The notes beneath the pieces were generated by a model. That model saw only the letters and a program-made list of their open reading frames with translations. It searched no databases and was not told the origin of the DNA. Positions 11,262 through 22,016 of a DNA stretch of 64,000 nucleotides are shown one piece after another. The translations under genes were made by a program, and so were the position numbers. The stretch covers positions 87,120-151,119 of the forward strand of contig MEHQ01002573.1 of NCBI GenBank assembly GCA_008828725.1, written 5' to 3'. Source of the stretch: Saccharina japonica. Lineage: Eukaryota; Sar; Phaeophyceae; Laminariales; Laminariaceae. The first letter of the stretch is position 1. Every line of letters begins with the position of its first letter.

Positions 11262-11342
11262 CCCCTTAAGAACTGGTCCCACGTATTTAGGGACAAAATA
11301 CTTGGAATTTGTGTTTGGATAAATTTTCCAGTTCTGAATGGG
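11262..11342. mobile_element. TTAA-flanked MITE (piggyBac-like), copy 1
   Basis: The element is flanked by TTAA at 11258-11261 and 11343-11346. Its left end CCCCTTAAGAACTGG and reverse-complemented right end CCCATTCAGAACTGG form an inverted repeat with two mismatches. TTAA target duplications and CCC ends are the hallmark of piggyBac-type transposons. It is related to copies at 16609 and 20256. Confidence 0.7.
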
Positions 11343-11670
11343 TTAATAATGCATTACCATATATGATTTGACACCATACAACACCACTCCGGCACCACCC
11401 TTGTTCCCCGTACCAGTTACAAAACAAGCTTTCCTGCCCTTTCAGAGGTGAGCGTATAATAATCATCATATGGGCTTCAGTTACAAGGATGTCGGGGATT
11501 GGTAGCATTCCTGTTTCTCAGCGCGCTCTTCTTATGCAGATGCAGTCCAAGCTTCACCCGCTCAAGTCGATCGATGCGTGCGTCAGTGCCGACTTCTTGT
11601 AGTTACTGCACTGCAGTGGTACGCTGCACCACCAATGGACCATAAAAACTTGTAACGTAAGATAACACGA

Positions 11671-11850
11671 TTACCCACCCACACCCACCGACGGACTCAC
11701 CCAGCCAGCCGCCCAGTCACACCCACGCACCCACCCAAACACGCACCCACTCACCCATATCCAACCCCCCCCCTGCCCACCGACCAACCCATCCACCCGC
11801 CCACCAACCAAGCACACCCGCCGTCCCACCCACCGACTCACCCCACATAA
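11671..11850. repeat. Degenerate CCCA-rich low-complexity tract
   Basis: CCCACC, CACCCA and CCACCG motifs follow one another with few other bases. The opposite strand gives a Gly/Val/Trp-rich frame that I regard as spurious. Confidence 0.8.
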
Positions 11851-11896
11851 TATGCAAAAAAAGCTAAAAATATAGGAAAGCCCAAAAGCAGAGAGA

Positions 11897-11957
11897 GGAG
11901 GATTTGATCCCACACGCTTTTTCAGGCCTCCAGCGTCGAGCGCTCGACCGGTGACCC
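11897..11957 (-). repeat. tRNA-like pol III element (Leu/Ser type)
   Basis: On the minus strand the order is a D-arm-like GGTCGAGCGCTCGACGC, a middle arm region, then GGGATCAAATCC as a box B variant and a TTTT run some 15 bases later. The pairing of the T arm is four of five. The long palindrome GTCGAGCGCTCGAC replaces a normal D loop. It is probably a tRNA-derived repeat or tRNA pseudogene rather than a working tRNA. Confidence 0.35.
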
Positions 11958-12355
11958 GAAATAATGATATCAATCAGAACAAGCCACACCCGGCAGACCT
12001 ACCTTTCGACGCTAGCTGCTCGTCGAGTTTCGACCGTGACGTCTCTCATTTTTCCGGGCATACCGATAGCTGCTGCTTGAAGAAGCCGCGGCGTGGCCCT
12101 GCGGCCGCAAGAGGTCGGTTGACGCTCGTGCGCAGTCAATGTCACAATGTTTACTGCACCAGCTGAGGGGCGAAGATTCGTCAAAATAGCACATAATGAT
12201 AATTATGATACTGCTGTACCCATCAAGCTTCGTATGAGATCAGGGTTTTGTTGAAACTCATATTTGCAGGCGGAGTTTCGATGCTCTCGTACTTCAATCG
12301 CGTGTGTTACGTGGTGTGTATACGATCTCTTTTGGACAGGTATACCGCTGTGACC

Positions 12356-12474
12356 ATGAAGGTGGCATATGTGTACGGCCTGCTGGTTCAGCTGATATTA
12401 GCATGTAGCGGCCGCGTCCTCAACTCGCTTGATGTGGTGACACCGGCAAAAGGAGACGTCCTCGTCACTGGACG
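12356..12474 (+). CDS. Probable first exon of a secreted protein
   Basis: ATG at 12356 opens the frame MKVAYVYGLLVQLILACSG, a convincing signal peptide with a positive n-region, hydrophobic core and small residues near the likely cleavage site. It continues with VLNSLDVVTPAKGDVLVTG and meets a good splice donor, GACG|GTAAGC, at 12474/12475 in phase 2. The motif TPAKGDVLVTG resembles the start of Ser/Thr-rich wall-protein beta-sandwich domains (KRE9/KNH type), where a similar SPAxGDxxxxG precedes a strand. This is a resemblance only. The next exon was not found with confidence. The protein would enter the secretory pathway. Confidence 0.5.
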
Positions 12475-12479
12475 GTAAG

Positions 12480-13630
12480 CGAGAGCAATGATGACCACCC
12501 CGCCTCCGCGTTGGTAATTTCGTTTTGTTTTTGTGTGTGGGGACACCAGGCTGTGTATGTAAGTAATATTGTACGTGATACCTTGTTGCGTTTCGTTAAG
12601 CACCAAGTCCTTGGTTTTATGCGAGGAAAGGGTGGGCTGTCTGATCGTTCCAACACAAAATATAAGACCAAACCATTCGAAAATAGTATATATGAGGGTA
12701 ACTCGTTGTACGAGAATAACATAACTAGCCCTAAGGCGAATCCTAAACTATAATACGCCTATCATACTCAATCGCCCATTGGTAAGCGATGGCGCTCTTG
12801 TCTCGTGCACAGCAGTGTGCGCCCATATGGGCTATGGGCTCTGTTTCACGCATCTGGATTGCTATACTCGTAGCAGGGTAGGTTGTGCCTGTCGCATATT
12901 TATATTGCATTGCGTTGTCTGCTCTGCTATGTATGCCATTGAAACGTAGTATTAATTGTATATCTCTGTGTCGTGCTTTTGTAACCAAACGTCTTGTACC
13001 TCGTAGAATGAAGAATCAGCATGGACACTGGTTGTGCTAGATGTCGCTGTAAAATATACGAGTACCTGGCACCAGTATTATACTCAACGTATTTGTTTAA
13101 TTGATTTTGTTTATTTTTAAGTACGTATAGATACTTGTTTTTCAAGACCTTCTCCTCCGCCACCCGGCTACATACGATGAACATATTTGATTTAAGTACG
13201 TACCGTACGAAATACCAACAAAGAATAAAACTGATGGTTTTTTGTTTTCTTCGTATAATTTGTACATGTCCCGGTCGAGCCGATTTATATGATAACGTGG
13301 TAGGGTTATTTGAAGTAAACGTACCTACATACTGTAGTCGTAGTTTGTTCGTTTCGTTGGTTTTTGTCTTGGGTGGTGCGTGCTGTAGTTATTATTAATT
13401 ACAAGAACGGTGGGAATGAGGAGCGTGACAGACGCCTTCAAGTGGTCAAACTCCTAACTGCATTAAGCTACTGCGTTGGCGGCTCTTCTCTTTTTGCTGT
13501 GTTCCTGCAATTAATTGTCATTGATGGGATCGTTTTTTATTCTAAGCGATTTGGGTCAGCACATAAACCTTTTTTTACTGACCGGCAGGTAATTGATGGG
13601 TGTGCGTGGTGGGTGAGAGATTTACTGGGT
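12480..13630. other. No recognisable gene
   Basis: If the signal-peptide exon at 12356 is real, its downstream exons may lie here, but no acceptor and frame combination stood out. The rest is AT-rich with short ORFs. Confidence 0.4.
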
Positions 13631-14012
13631 TGGTCGGTTGGTCCCTCGGCTGGTAGTCCCACAATCACCAACACCACCCACCAACATTTACTGTTAATTA
13701 AGCGATGCGTGTCAGCGCAAAAACCTTGTACGAGTACAGAGAAAAATGTACCAGTAAACAAATACATCTGAATCATTTCATAATTCGTTTTTGTTGTATG
13801 ATCTTTTTGCTCGTATTTTGTAAAATCTGGTCGGTTGGTCCCTGGGCTGGTAGTCCCACAATCACCAACACCACCCACCAACATTTACTGTTAATTAAGC
13901 GATGCGTGTCAGCGCAAAAACCTTGTACAGAGAAAATGCAAAATAAGAATCTGAATCATTTCGAATTCGTTTTTATTTGTATTGTCTTTTTGCTCGTATT
14001 TCGTAAAATCTG
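13631..14012 (+). repeat. Tandem pair of a dispersed repeat, period 197 bp
   Basis: Unit 1 starts at 13631 and unit 2 at 13828, both with TGGTCGGTTGGTCCC followed by GCTGGTAGTCCCACAATCAC and GTTAATTAAGCGATGCGTG. Unit 2 has lost a segment after CTTGTAC. The first 166 bp of unit 1 occur again in inverted orientation at 15910-16075 with a single difference. Confidence 0.85.
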
Positions 14013-14087
14013 TATCATTTCAGAAATCGTGTTTTATTGTCTTTTTGTTTTGTGCATCTCTCAGCGCAGCAGATAAGAAATGGGATG

Positions 14088-15475
14088 GACAAAAAAACAA
14101 AATGCTGCTGCTGCTGAACGAGTGCGTACCAGGAACCACCACCAACCACGGACGAGCACCACCACCACCACCAGCCTACGGAGCAACAACAAATTCTTGG
14201 TGCTCCTGCGGCTCGTTGGGGCAGGGGTGGTGGCGGTGGTGGTGAATGGTCGTCGTTGTGGTGTTTGCTGGTGACTGGTGGTGTGTGTGCTGTGTGCGAT
14301 GGTGGTCTTCCTTTTCTCCGTCGATCATCACCGTTTGTTGCCTACTGCGAGATGTGGTCTTCAGGTTCAACCCTTGAAGCCTTTGAATGCCGTGACTGTC
14401 AGCCAAACAACTTAGTTTTTTGTGTGGAACACTCCACCTACACTTGACAGCGCATTTTTTGCCTTGCTTGACAGGTCTCCCGACATTAAAAAAAAAGCAG
14501 CAGCAGCAGCAGCAGCAGTGATTCTGGCAAAGCGCTGGTCTGGGTGTACATAAAAAAAACAAATGCTGCTGTTGCCTGAACGGTGCGTACCAGGAACACC
14601 AACCAAACCACGGCGACGAAGCACACAACCACCACCAAGCCACTTACGAGCAACAACAACTTCTGATGCTCTGACGGCTCGTTGCGGGCAGGGGTAGGTG
14701 GCGCGTGGGTCGGTGATGGTCGTCGTTTGATGGGTGTTTGCTGGTGATGTTGTGGTGTGTGCTGGTGCGATGATGGTCTTCCTCTTCTTGATCCGATCAT
14801 CCGTTGTTGCCTCTACTGCGAGAAATGTGCGTCTTCAGTTTCAAACCTTGACAAGCCTGGAACATGGCCGTGACTGTCACCAGACAAACTTAGTTTTTTA
14901 GTGTGGAACACGCACCCTACACCCTTGACCAGCGCAGTGTTTTGCCTTGCTTGTCATGTCTCCCGACATAAAAAAAAGCAGCACGCAGCCAGGCAGCCAG
15001 CAGTGTTCTGGCAAAAGCGCTGCGCTCTGGGTGTGATCATAAAAAAAAAACAAAATGCTGCTGTTCGCCTGAGAACGAGTGCGTACCAGGAACCACACAA
15101 CAACGGGACGAAGCCACACCACCACCACACCATCGAGCAACAACAACTTCTGTGATGCTCCTGCGGCTCGTGGGGCAGGGTGGTGGCGTGGTGGGATGGT
15201 CGTCGTTGTGGTGTTTCGCTGGTGATAGGGGTGTGTGTGCTTTGTGTTGCGATGATGGTCTTCTCTGTCTCGTGCCGGATCCATCACGTTGTTGCTCTAC
15301 TGGCCGAGAAATTTGGTCTTCAGTTTCAAACCATTGACAGCCCTGACATGCCGTGACTGTCACCAAAAATAGTTTTTAGTTGCTGGAACAAGCCACCTTA
15401 CACCCTTGACAGCGCATGTTTTTGCCCTTGCTTTGACTGTCTCCTCATTCGTTGCTATATACTACTGCTAGTTTG
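14088..15475 (+). repeat. Three tandem units of about 460-500 bp
   Basis: The landmark GTGCGTACCAGGAAC occurs near 14122, 14583 and 15079. Each unit runs through AACAAAATGCTGCTG, a CACCACCA tract, GAGCAACAACAA, a TGGTCGTCGTTG block, GATGGTCTTCC, a CCGTGACTGTCA block, a CTTGACAGCGCA block and an AAAAAAGCAGCAG tract. The third unit lacks the final CAG tract. The copies differ mostly by single-base insertions and deletions rather than substitutions. ORFs here do not persist between copies, so I do not call a gene. Confidence 0.8.
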
Positions 15476-15909
15476 CCTCTACTGGTCGAGAAATCCCGGA
15501 CCATTTTGGTACTGGCCAACTAGTTTAGGGCAGTCGACTACGCCCCTAGCTCTCCGATCTCGCACGGCTTCGACACGAATAGCCATGACGGTCGGGCACA
15601 AATAGCGGGCTCTTATCAGTTCGAGCGGTGTCTGAATCGGTTCAGTGTACGCGTCTGCACGCCAACAAAAAGCAAAGCGAACGAAGTGCAGACGTAGCAG
15701 GACGACGAGCAGACAGCGACAGACAGACAACCTCAATATTAAGGATCTTTAATAAAGCCACGCTGCGGCAGCTTCAGAACTGTTTTTTGTCCGTTTGTGT
15801 CGTTCGCGACCAGCGGGGTACACCCCCACGGCACATACCCAACCATTATGAACGAGCATCTATTGATGTTCGAAAGGGATGGCCCTTTCAGCATAATATC
15901 TCCTTCATT

Positions 15910-16075
15910 ACAACAAAAACGAATTATGAAATGATTCAGATGTATTTGTTTACTGGTACATTTTTCTCTGTACTCGTACAAGGTTTTTGCGCTGACACGC
16001 ATCGCTTAATTAACAGTAAATGTTGGTGGGTGGTGTTGGTGATTGTGGGACTACCAGCCCAGGGACCAACCGACC
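15910..16075 (-). repeat. Inverted copy of the 13631 repeat
   Basis: The reverse complement matches 13631-13796 over 166 bp with one substitution that I can find (CTCGGC against CTGGGC). Homology stops abruptly on both sides. It is followed immediately by the TTG microsatellite. Confidence 0.9.
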
Positions 16076-16076
16076 T

Positions 16077-16130
<54 letters not shown>
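16076..16130 (+). repeat. (TTG)n microsatellite
   Basis: About 17 uninterrupted TTG units, followed by TATTAC/TAGTAG triplets to about 16,158. Confidence 0.95.
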
Positions 16131-16608
16131 ATTACTAGTATTAGTAGTAGTAGTAGTGCTGGTCCATGGTCAAGTCGACAATATGCACCTACCTGCTTTT
16201 TTCATCAGACCCGAAGACACGTACTTCGTATATACGGGTACGACTGGTTTACTTTTTAGGAGCAATTAATATGTAAATTCTGGTGGAATTCCTGTAAAAA
16301 ATAATTACAATAGCGTGCCTCTCGAGCAGATGTACATTGTATATTAGTATACATTGAATAGACAATAGGGCTTGGTGTGTTTCTGTTAATAGAAAGCGTC
16401 TGTACTATAGAGCTCGATGCGTTTCAATTAATTGGAATTGAGGACCACACTAGACAGTCAACTGTAATAGGAAACTATGAATTAACAATTAGACCATTGT
16501 CTAATATCCTGAGTGTGATTTATACAGAACCGCTGCCAAATTTTACCTTTCCCCGGAAACACAAAACGAAAATCATAATGTGAGTAGAACTACAGTAGAG
16601 CTCCTTAA

Positions 16609-16697
16609 CCCTTTTAGGACTGGAGTCCCGTTTTGGGGACAAATTACTTAGAATTAGAGTGGTTTGTCCCCAAAACGGGACTGCAGGTCTAAAAGGG
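16609..16697. mobile_element. TTAA-flanked MITE (piggyBac-like), copy 2, best preserved
   Basis: Flanked by TTAA at 16605-16608 and 16698-16701. The ends CCCTTTTAGGACTGGAGTCC and, reverse complemented, CCCTTTTAGACCTGCAGTCC continue inward to CGTTTTGGGGACAAA on both sides. The inverted repeat is about 35 bp with three mismatches and a short central spacer. The element is 89 bp and cannot encode a protein; it must rely on a transposase supplied elsewhere. Confidence 0.85.
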
Positions 16698-17169
16698 TTA
16701 AGTGACCACCCTTATAGGCTCTTTCTTTTGATAGTGCCGATATACCAGTGTGGTACTATCTGACAGTGGCCCATTATCCTCTCCCCTACATTTGGCACAG
16801 GTCTTATACAGTGAAGTGGACTACTGGTTCTGCGGGGGGGAGGGTCCACGTCCACCTGTACGTCTGTAGAGCACCCTACTGCGCCGAGGTGAAACACCCT
16901 ACGTACTGCGCCGATGTAGATATTACAGCGTGTTCAATGCTATGGTTTAGGTACCCTACATGTACGAGGCAAAGGGAACGGCTGGTTTGTTCTGATTGGC
17001 TTAGGGTTCGGGTTAAGCTTTGGGCTAATTTATTAATGTCTATACGAGTACACAGCAGTGGCCGTCGACCATATTTTCCAATATTTCGTAATCACTCCAG
17101 GCGGTTTGAAACTGCACGTACGTATATATCATACAAGGTTACGTACAGGGGAAGTTCTCGGGGTGCCAG

Positions 17170-18600
17170 AAACAGAACCCCAAACCGAACTAAGAACACT
17201 CTCGTCATTTCGGTTTGTGAGACCACATAACAAGGTGAGCGTGGTTGATATGCTCGTATTCTGAGTTCAGTTGACACTAGGCCCCTTATCACAAACCTGC
17301 TCGCTTTCCAAGGCATCTACCCAAATATTAGGCCACGTTATCAGGATAGCGTAAATTATTAGACACGTGCTTTGCGTCCGAAGTTTTACACGTTTGTTAT
17401 ACCTGCCATCAAGCCCTGGAGGTGTCTTAGTTGCCTTTGCTTGTTCGCTCGTTTGTTTTTCTCCACTGGCTTTATTTGGCCCAGTATATCCCTGTTTGCT
17501 CCACAGCGTAGCGATTGGACTTGTTTCAATCAATACTGCTCTAACACGTTGCGACATCTACTACAGTACTGCTCCGTTGCACTGTGTTGTTGTAACATCT
17601 TACAATATACTTCGTATGACCACAAATAAATGTTCGCAACAGAGATGTTATACAGCGGGAAATAAGGCAGAACATATAGTAAAAACGTATTCGCTCGAAA
17701 TTTAGAGAGTTTTCGTATGCACGAGAGTGACCGGCAAAAAAATGTACGCCAACGTTCCTTAGATTAGTATCGAACTTGCGCACCCGCAGACAACCCCGAA
17801 ACAGGGACATCCTGCAAAGCCACCCACGGGTTGCCCAAAAACCGAATCAGCCCTGTTAATCCCACCAATTTATATATACACTTGGAGTTGGGATGGGTTA
17901 TAGTGAAAATGGATCGAAACCTGAACTAAGAACGCCATGTGTGCTTGTATTGTGAGAAGAGGCCTAGGTGGGGGTGGTTGATATGCTCTCATTATGAGTT
18001 GAGCTGAAACCACGTCCCTTATCGCGTAACTGCTTGCAAGAGTCTCCGACCCACGAAATAGCCCACGTTATCTTGATACCGGGAAAATTGTCATTACTTG
18101 TTTCGGGTCCGATATATGGACTTTTCACTAAACATATTTACTTCTATATATGTACGCCTTTTTATTCGTTCGATTGTTTTTAGCCCTTGTTGGCTCGATT
18201 CTCTAAGGCCGTACTCGGTAGCCTTCACGGAGTAGCTTTCCATCAGTTTCGACCTCTTCACTACCCATAACCAACGACAACATTTGAAAGTAGTAAATGG
18301 TCACAATAATAGACATATAAAACAATGTAGAACGAATGATGGTGAAAGGTATAACCTATCGGCTATGCCACTCCCCAAAACAATAAAAGAGGGTCCTGCC
18401 CCATATAGGGTACATCATGCACTCGATTATTTTTCATTCGCACAAGAGCGAAGGGCAAAGTATAACGCCAACCTTCTTTAATGACGTACCGCACTGCTGG
18501 GGGAACCGCTGAAAACCCTGGGGGTCCCCTAAACGGGGACATTTCAAGCAACCGCCGGATGCCCACTTTTACAACTCAGCCCAAAAAACCTTTACAGTAC
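17170..18600 (+). repeat. Old tandem duplication, period about 740 bp
   Basis: Segments 17170-17880 and 17915-18600 share an ordered series of diverged blocks: GAACTAAGAAC, GTGGTTGATATGCTC, CCCCTTATC, CCACGTTATC near a GATA, a TCGTTCG/TCGCTCG block, GCAC..GAG.G...GGCAAA...ACGCCAAC, GGGACAT, and the closing CAGCCC. Divergence is high, with many indels, so the event is old. No gene is recognised in either copy. Confidence 0.6.
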
Positions 18601-18609
18601 AGGACACCT

Positions 18610-20250
18610 AATAAGAAACAGGAAATATGGTCCAGGCTGGATTTCTTTTTCAAGAGAGAGTGCTTTCTACACTTACGTCGGAATAACGACTCCCGACTTT
18701 CTTGTTTGCCTCAAAATATCAGACTGGCTTTCTTAATAGCCTGTTTATTGTTATGGGGTTAGGTGTCCAGTACTGTATACATACGCTATTATTGCGAACA
18801 TGAAATGAGCGCGCTTTGGAGTTACCGGAACTACAGCAGCAATCAATTCATGGTTTCGTTTGGCGAATCGCGATTCATTTTCGGAAGCACCAATGTGGGT
18901 TTTAACCGGGCGGGACGGACTATCGCCGGACCCTATCTAGATATGTAGGCCGTACAAAGTTGTTCATCGATACTCCGTGTTCCTGACCGCCTATGACTGT
19001 CGCACGAGAGCAAGAGAGGGTCAAAACCTATCAAACGTTGGGGTAAATATGAAATGGTGCTGGTGCTACAGAAAGTCGCTACAATGTTTTGCCCGCACGT
19101 TCCGCTGTAAGCACTACCCGCATGTCCACAACGTATATGTCTACCTTGCACGATCTACATACACTGCCGCCGGTAGTGTCGATCGATGGACACAGGAGTT
19201 CTCAATAGAATGCGTGTCGAACCATGTATGTACGTGAATGGATACTCGTATATACCTTAGCGCAGTGTATTGCGTCCGGCAACTTCGATGGGCCGACATA
19301 TGTATGTAGATATATATATATATATATCTCACCACATTATTGTGGTCGGCAAACCCCTTAGGTCATGCCGAATACTGCAATTTTCCAAATCTGTTGGGGG
19401 GGTTCACAATATACCGTATATCGATACATACGTTGGACAGCTTATATATCTTGTCCATCGTCGAAGCTACTGAGTATTGCCGGAGTCTACTTACGATATT
19501 GCGTTTTCCTCCCGACAATGCATCCAGAGTCTAGAAAGTGCATTGCAAGACTTATCGTTTGGTTGAACGTATTGTCAGTGCAGATTTTGTTCACTAAACT
19601 GCTCTATCTACGGTAGTGGGGAGTTGGGCTCGCCTTTCCGTCGTCGCACGGGAGAAACGTGACGGTTTATCCCCGACGTTATCCGTTCCTCCGATCGATC
19701 GGATATGTCCCATTCACAGTCCATATCTTTAACACGTTCAATAGACCCCTGGTGTGTATGGTGTACCTAGTAGCACTACCTGGCCCCGTCAAAGTGTAAA
19801 AACACGAAGTACACCCCATGGCTTATACCCTATAAATGATGCTGGATGAGTCACCCACTTGGTACCATCTTTCGACGCTGACCATATCCTGCGCGGAATC
19901 GAGGCCGCTAAATCGGCCCGAGGTGAAAAACGCAGCCGGCATTATTGGGGGCAGAACGACATCCCAGCGGTTCTGTTTGGAAACTATCTCGGGGCAAATA
20001 CGCTACGCATTTCTGATGTAAACAAACCAGGTGCATGGGTACATGCTTACTATAATAGCTTCGTAGACAACGTCGAAGCACGACACTTCCAAACTACACG
20101 TCTATATTTCTACGTACTGTAGCTTTACTGGTGCGTCGTTCGCGTATACAGGTACCTGGCATCTGCAAAGGAAATTACTAATAGAGGAAATCCAAGACGC
20201 GTGCCAATGTAGAGATAGCGCTAAATATTTCGATGAACACCTTTCCGAAT
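18610..20250. other. No recognisable gene
   Basis: Short ORFs only. A (TA)n run lies at about 19,312-19,328. Nothing else stands out. Confidence 0.45.
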
Positions 20251-20255
20251 GAAGG

Positions 20256-20334
20256 GGCTTAAGGACCGGTCCCCCGTTTTTGGGGACAAACTACTTGGAA
20301 ATAGTGTGCGATACATTTTTCAGCTCTGAATGGC
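20256..20334. mobile_element. Degraded TTAA MITE, copy 3
   Basis: It aligns along its length with the copy at 11262: CTTAAGGACCGGTCCC, GGGGACAAACTACTTGGAA, and the end TTTTTCAGCTCTGAATGG. TTAA follows at 20335-20338. The left TTAA and the first bases of the left end have mutated. Confidence 0.6.
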
Positions 20335-20339
20335 TTAAC

Positions 20340-21465
20340 CCCAAACATATTCGGGATTTCATTTTTGTGTCGCGATCTATTTTGTGGTATCGTATAAGGT
20401 CATGTTATTATACCCCTCGGTTAATCATTTTCCTCGCCTCCTATTTGTTTTTGCTGTGAGGTATAGACCGTCTCGAGTGACAACTCCCAGATAATACCCA
20501 TTGCATCTCTATCATAGCATTCGTCCCAAACAACAGTAGGCCCCCATCCTCTCCCCCTTTTGGGTGTACTTTATTTATGTCGGACACCCTAAGCGCTAGT
20601 CGCTGTTCGTAATCACATAGACTAACCATATATTTTACCATCATGGTGGGTATTTTGGATTTTGCGTCGGACTTTTATTCGTGTTGTTTGAGTTTATGTC
20701 TTACTTTGTTCGGTTGGTTTCATGGGTTTCAATTCACACTTTGGGTTACATCGTTTTGTGCTCTTTCCTTTTGTGACCCCCCCCCCCCCCGATATCTGTG
20801 ATTTGTATTCGGTGGCATGCGGGGATTTGTATGCCATACCCCCCCCCCCCCAAACAAACAAACAAACAAAAACTTGAAAGTATGTTTTTCAACTTTTTTT
20901 GATTTGTGGTTTTGTTTAGAGTGCTAACGGCGCGTTTTGAAGCATTGTTTCCCATATATAACATACCTGGTGGTGCGGGGTGGTGTTCTGACTAGCTACT
21001 TCGTTTGGTGATGTTCCGTCCTTTAGTAATACCTACTTCGTTGGGTGCTGGACTGTTCTGTAGTATGCGGGCATGTATTCATGCTTGCATACCTGATATG
21101 CATCCGATATTCAATTCAGCGATTCAGCATAGATTTACCGATCTTTGGCCTACCAAGGCGTTCTAACATGTATGTGTTACGTGAGTGTCCGAGCTGGAGT
21201 GTCGTCGGGGGTGTCTGAGGTGTGTTTCGCAATGTCCCCGACGGTGGCGTACAACACAAACGTATATGGAAGCAGGTAGGCAGGATACGGATCAATGACA
21301 CTAGGCGTGGTCAACGGTTTGTTTCCTTGTCGGATTATCGTTTAGCATTCGATGCTGTGTAGTTTATATCAATACCAGCTGCTCGTTACTGTTGTTGTTG
21401 GAGTCGCCACAACTACCCACAGCTGTGATCTCTCCACACAGCAACATCGTACTTTGAGTGGTATG
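20340..21465. other. No recognisable gene; two poly-C runs
   Basis: Poly-C runs at about 20,777-20,790 and 20,840-20,851 bracket a short unique segment. The rest holds only short ORFs. Confidence 0.45.
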
Positions 21466-21470
21466 TAAGG

Positions 21471-21805
21471 CCTTGTATCAAGTAGGGGGACGGCTCTTCA
21501 CCGTCCCCTGGTTGAAGCTTTATAGACGTATTGTTCAGGGTTGGGAAAGCCTTGTATCAAGGAGGTGGCGGGAGTGGCCTTTGTCTATCACCGTGTTGAA
21601 ATTTTTACATATATAATATTGTTGAGGGCTTGGGAAGGCCTTGTATCAGGGAGGGGAGGGGGGTGACTCTCAACCGTCTCCTGGTTTATTCTTCGTATGC
21701 ACATTGTTCAGGGTTGGGAAGGCATTGTATCAAGGAGGGGGGGATGCTCTTAACCGTCCCCTGGTTTGAGTTTAATATACAAACTGTTCACGGGACGGTG
21801 CACGG
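21471..21805 (+). repeat. Tandem repeat, four units of 79-89 bp
   Basis: Units begin with CCTTGTATCA (or CATTGTATCA) at 21471, 21550, 21639 and 21723. Each contains GGAGG, a CTCTTAACCGTCCCCTGG-like block and ends with ATTGTTCAGGGTTGGGAAGG. The repeat ends about 200 bp before the membrane-protein exon. Confidence 0.85.
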
Positions 21806-22016
21806 TACCCCCCCCGCCCCTGTCTGGAGCTCGAAGTTGAATAATTGTGAGCGTAGTGTCGGAAACAAAAAACCAAATTGTCGCCCTCGATTAATACTTT
21901 TTCTGGGTAAGTTCGGAAAGCCTTCCTTTCTACCATCTTAAGAGCACTGATGTATGTGAGCGTTTGTGCCCGGCACAATCCAACACAGCCGTTTGACTCT
22001 AAATCCCACACAATAG

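Noticed and set aside
14176-14643. 155-aa minus-strand ORF with Thr/His and poly-Cys tracts
   Set aside because: It is translation of CAC/CAG repeats, and the frame is not kept in the neighbouring units.
15628-16269. 213-aa plus-strand ORF with a poly-Leu tract
   Set aside because: It crosses the inverted 166-bp repeat and reads the (TTG)n microsatellite as Leu; there is no coding bias.
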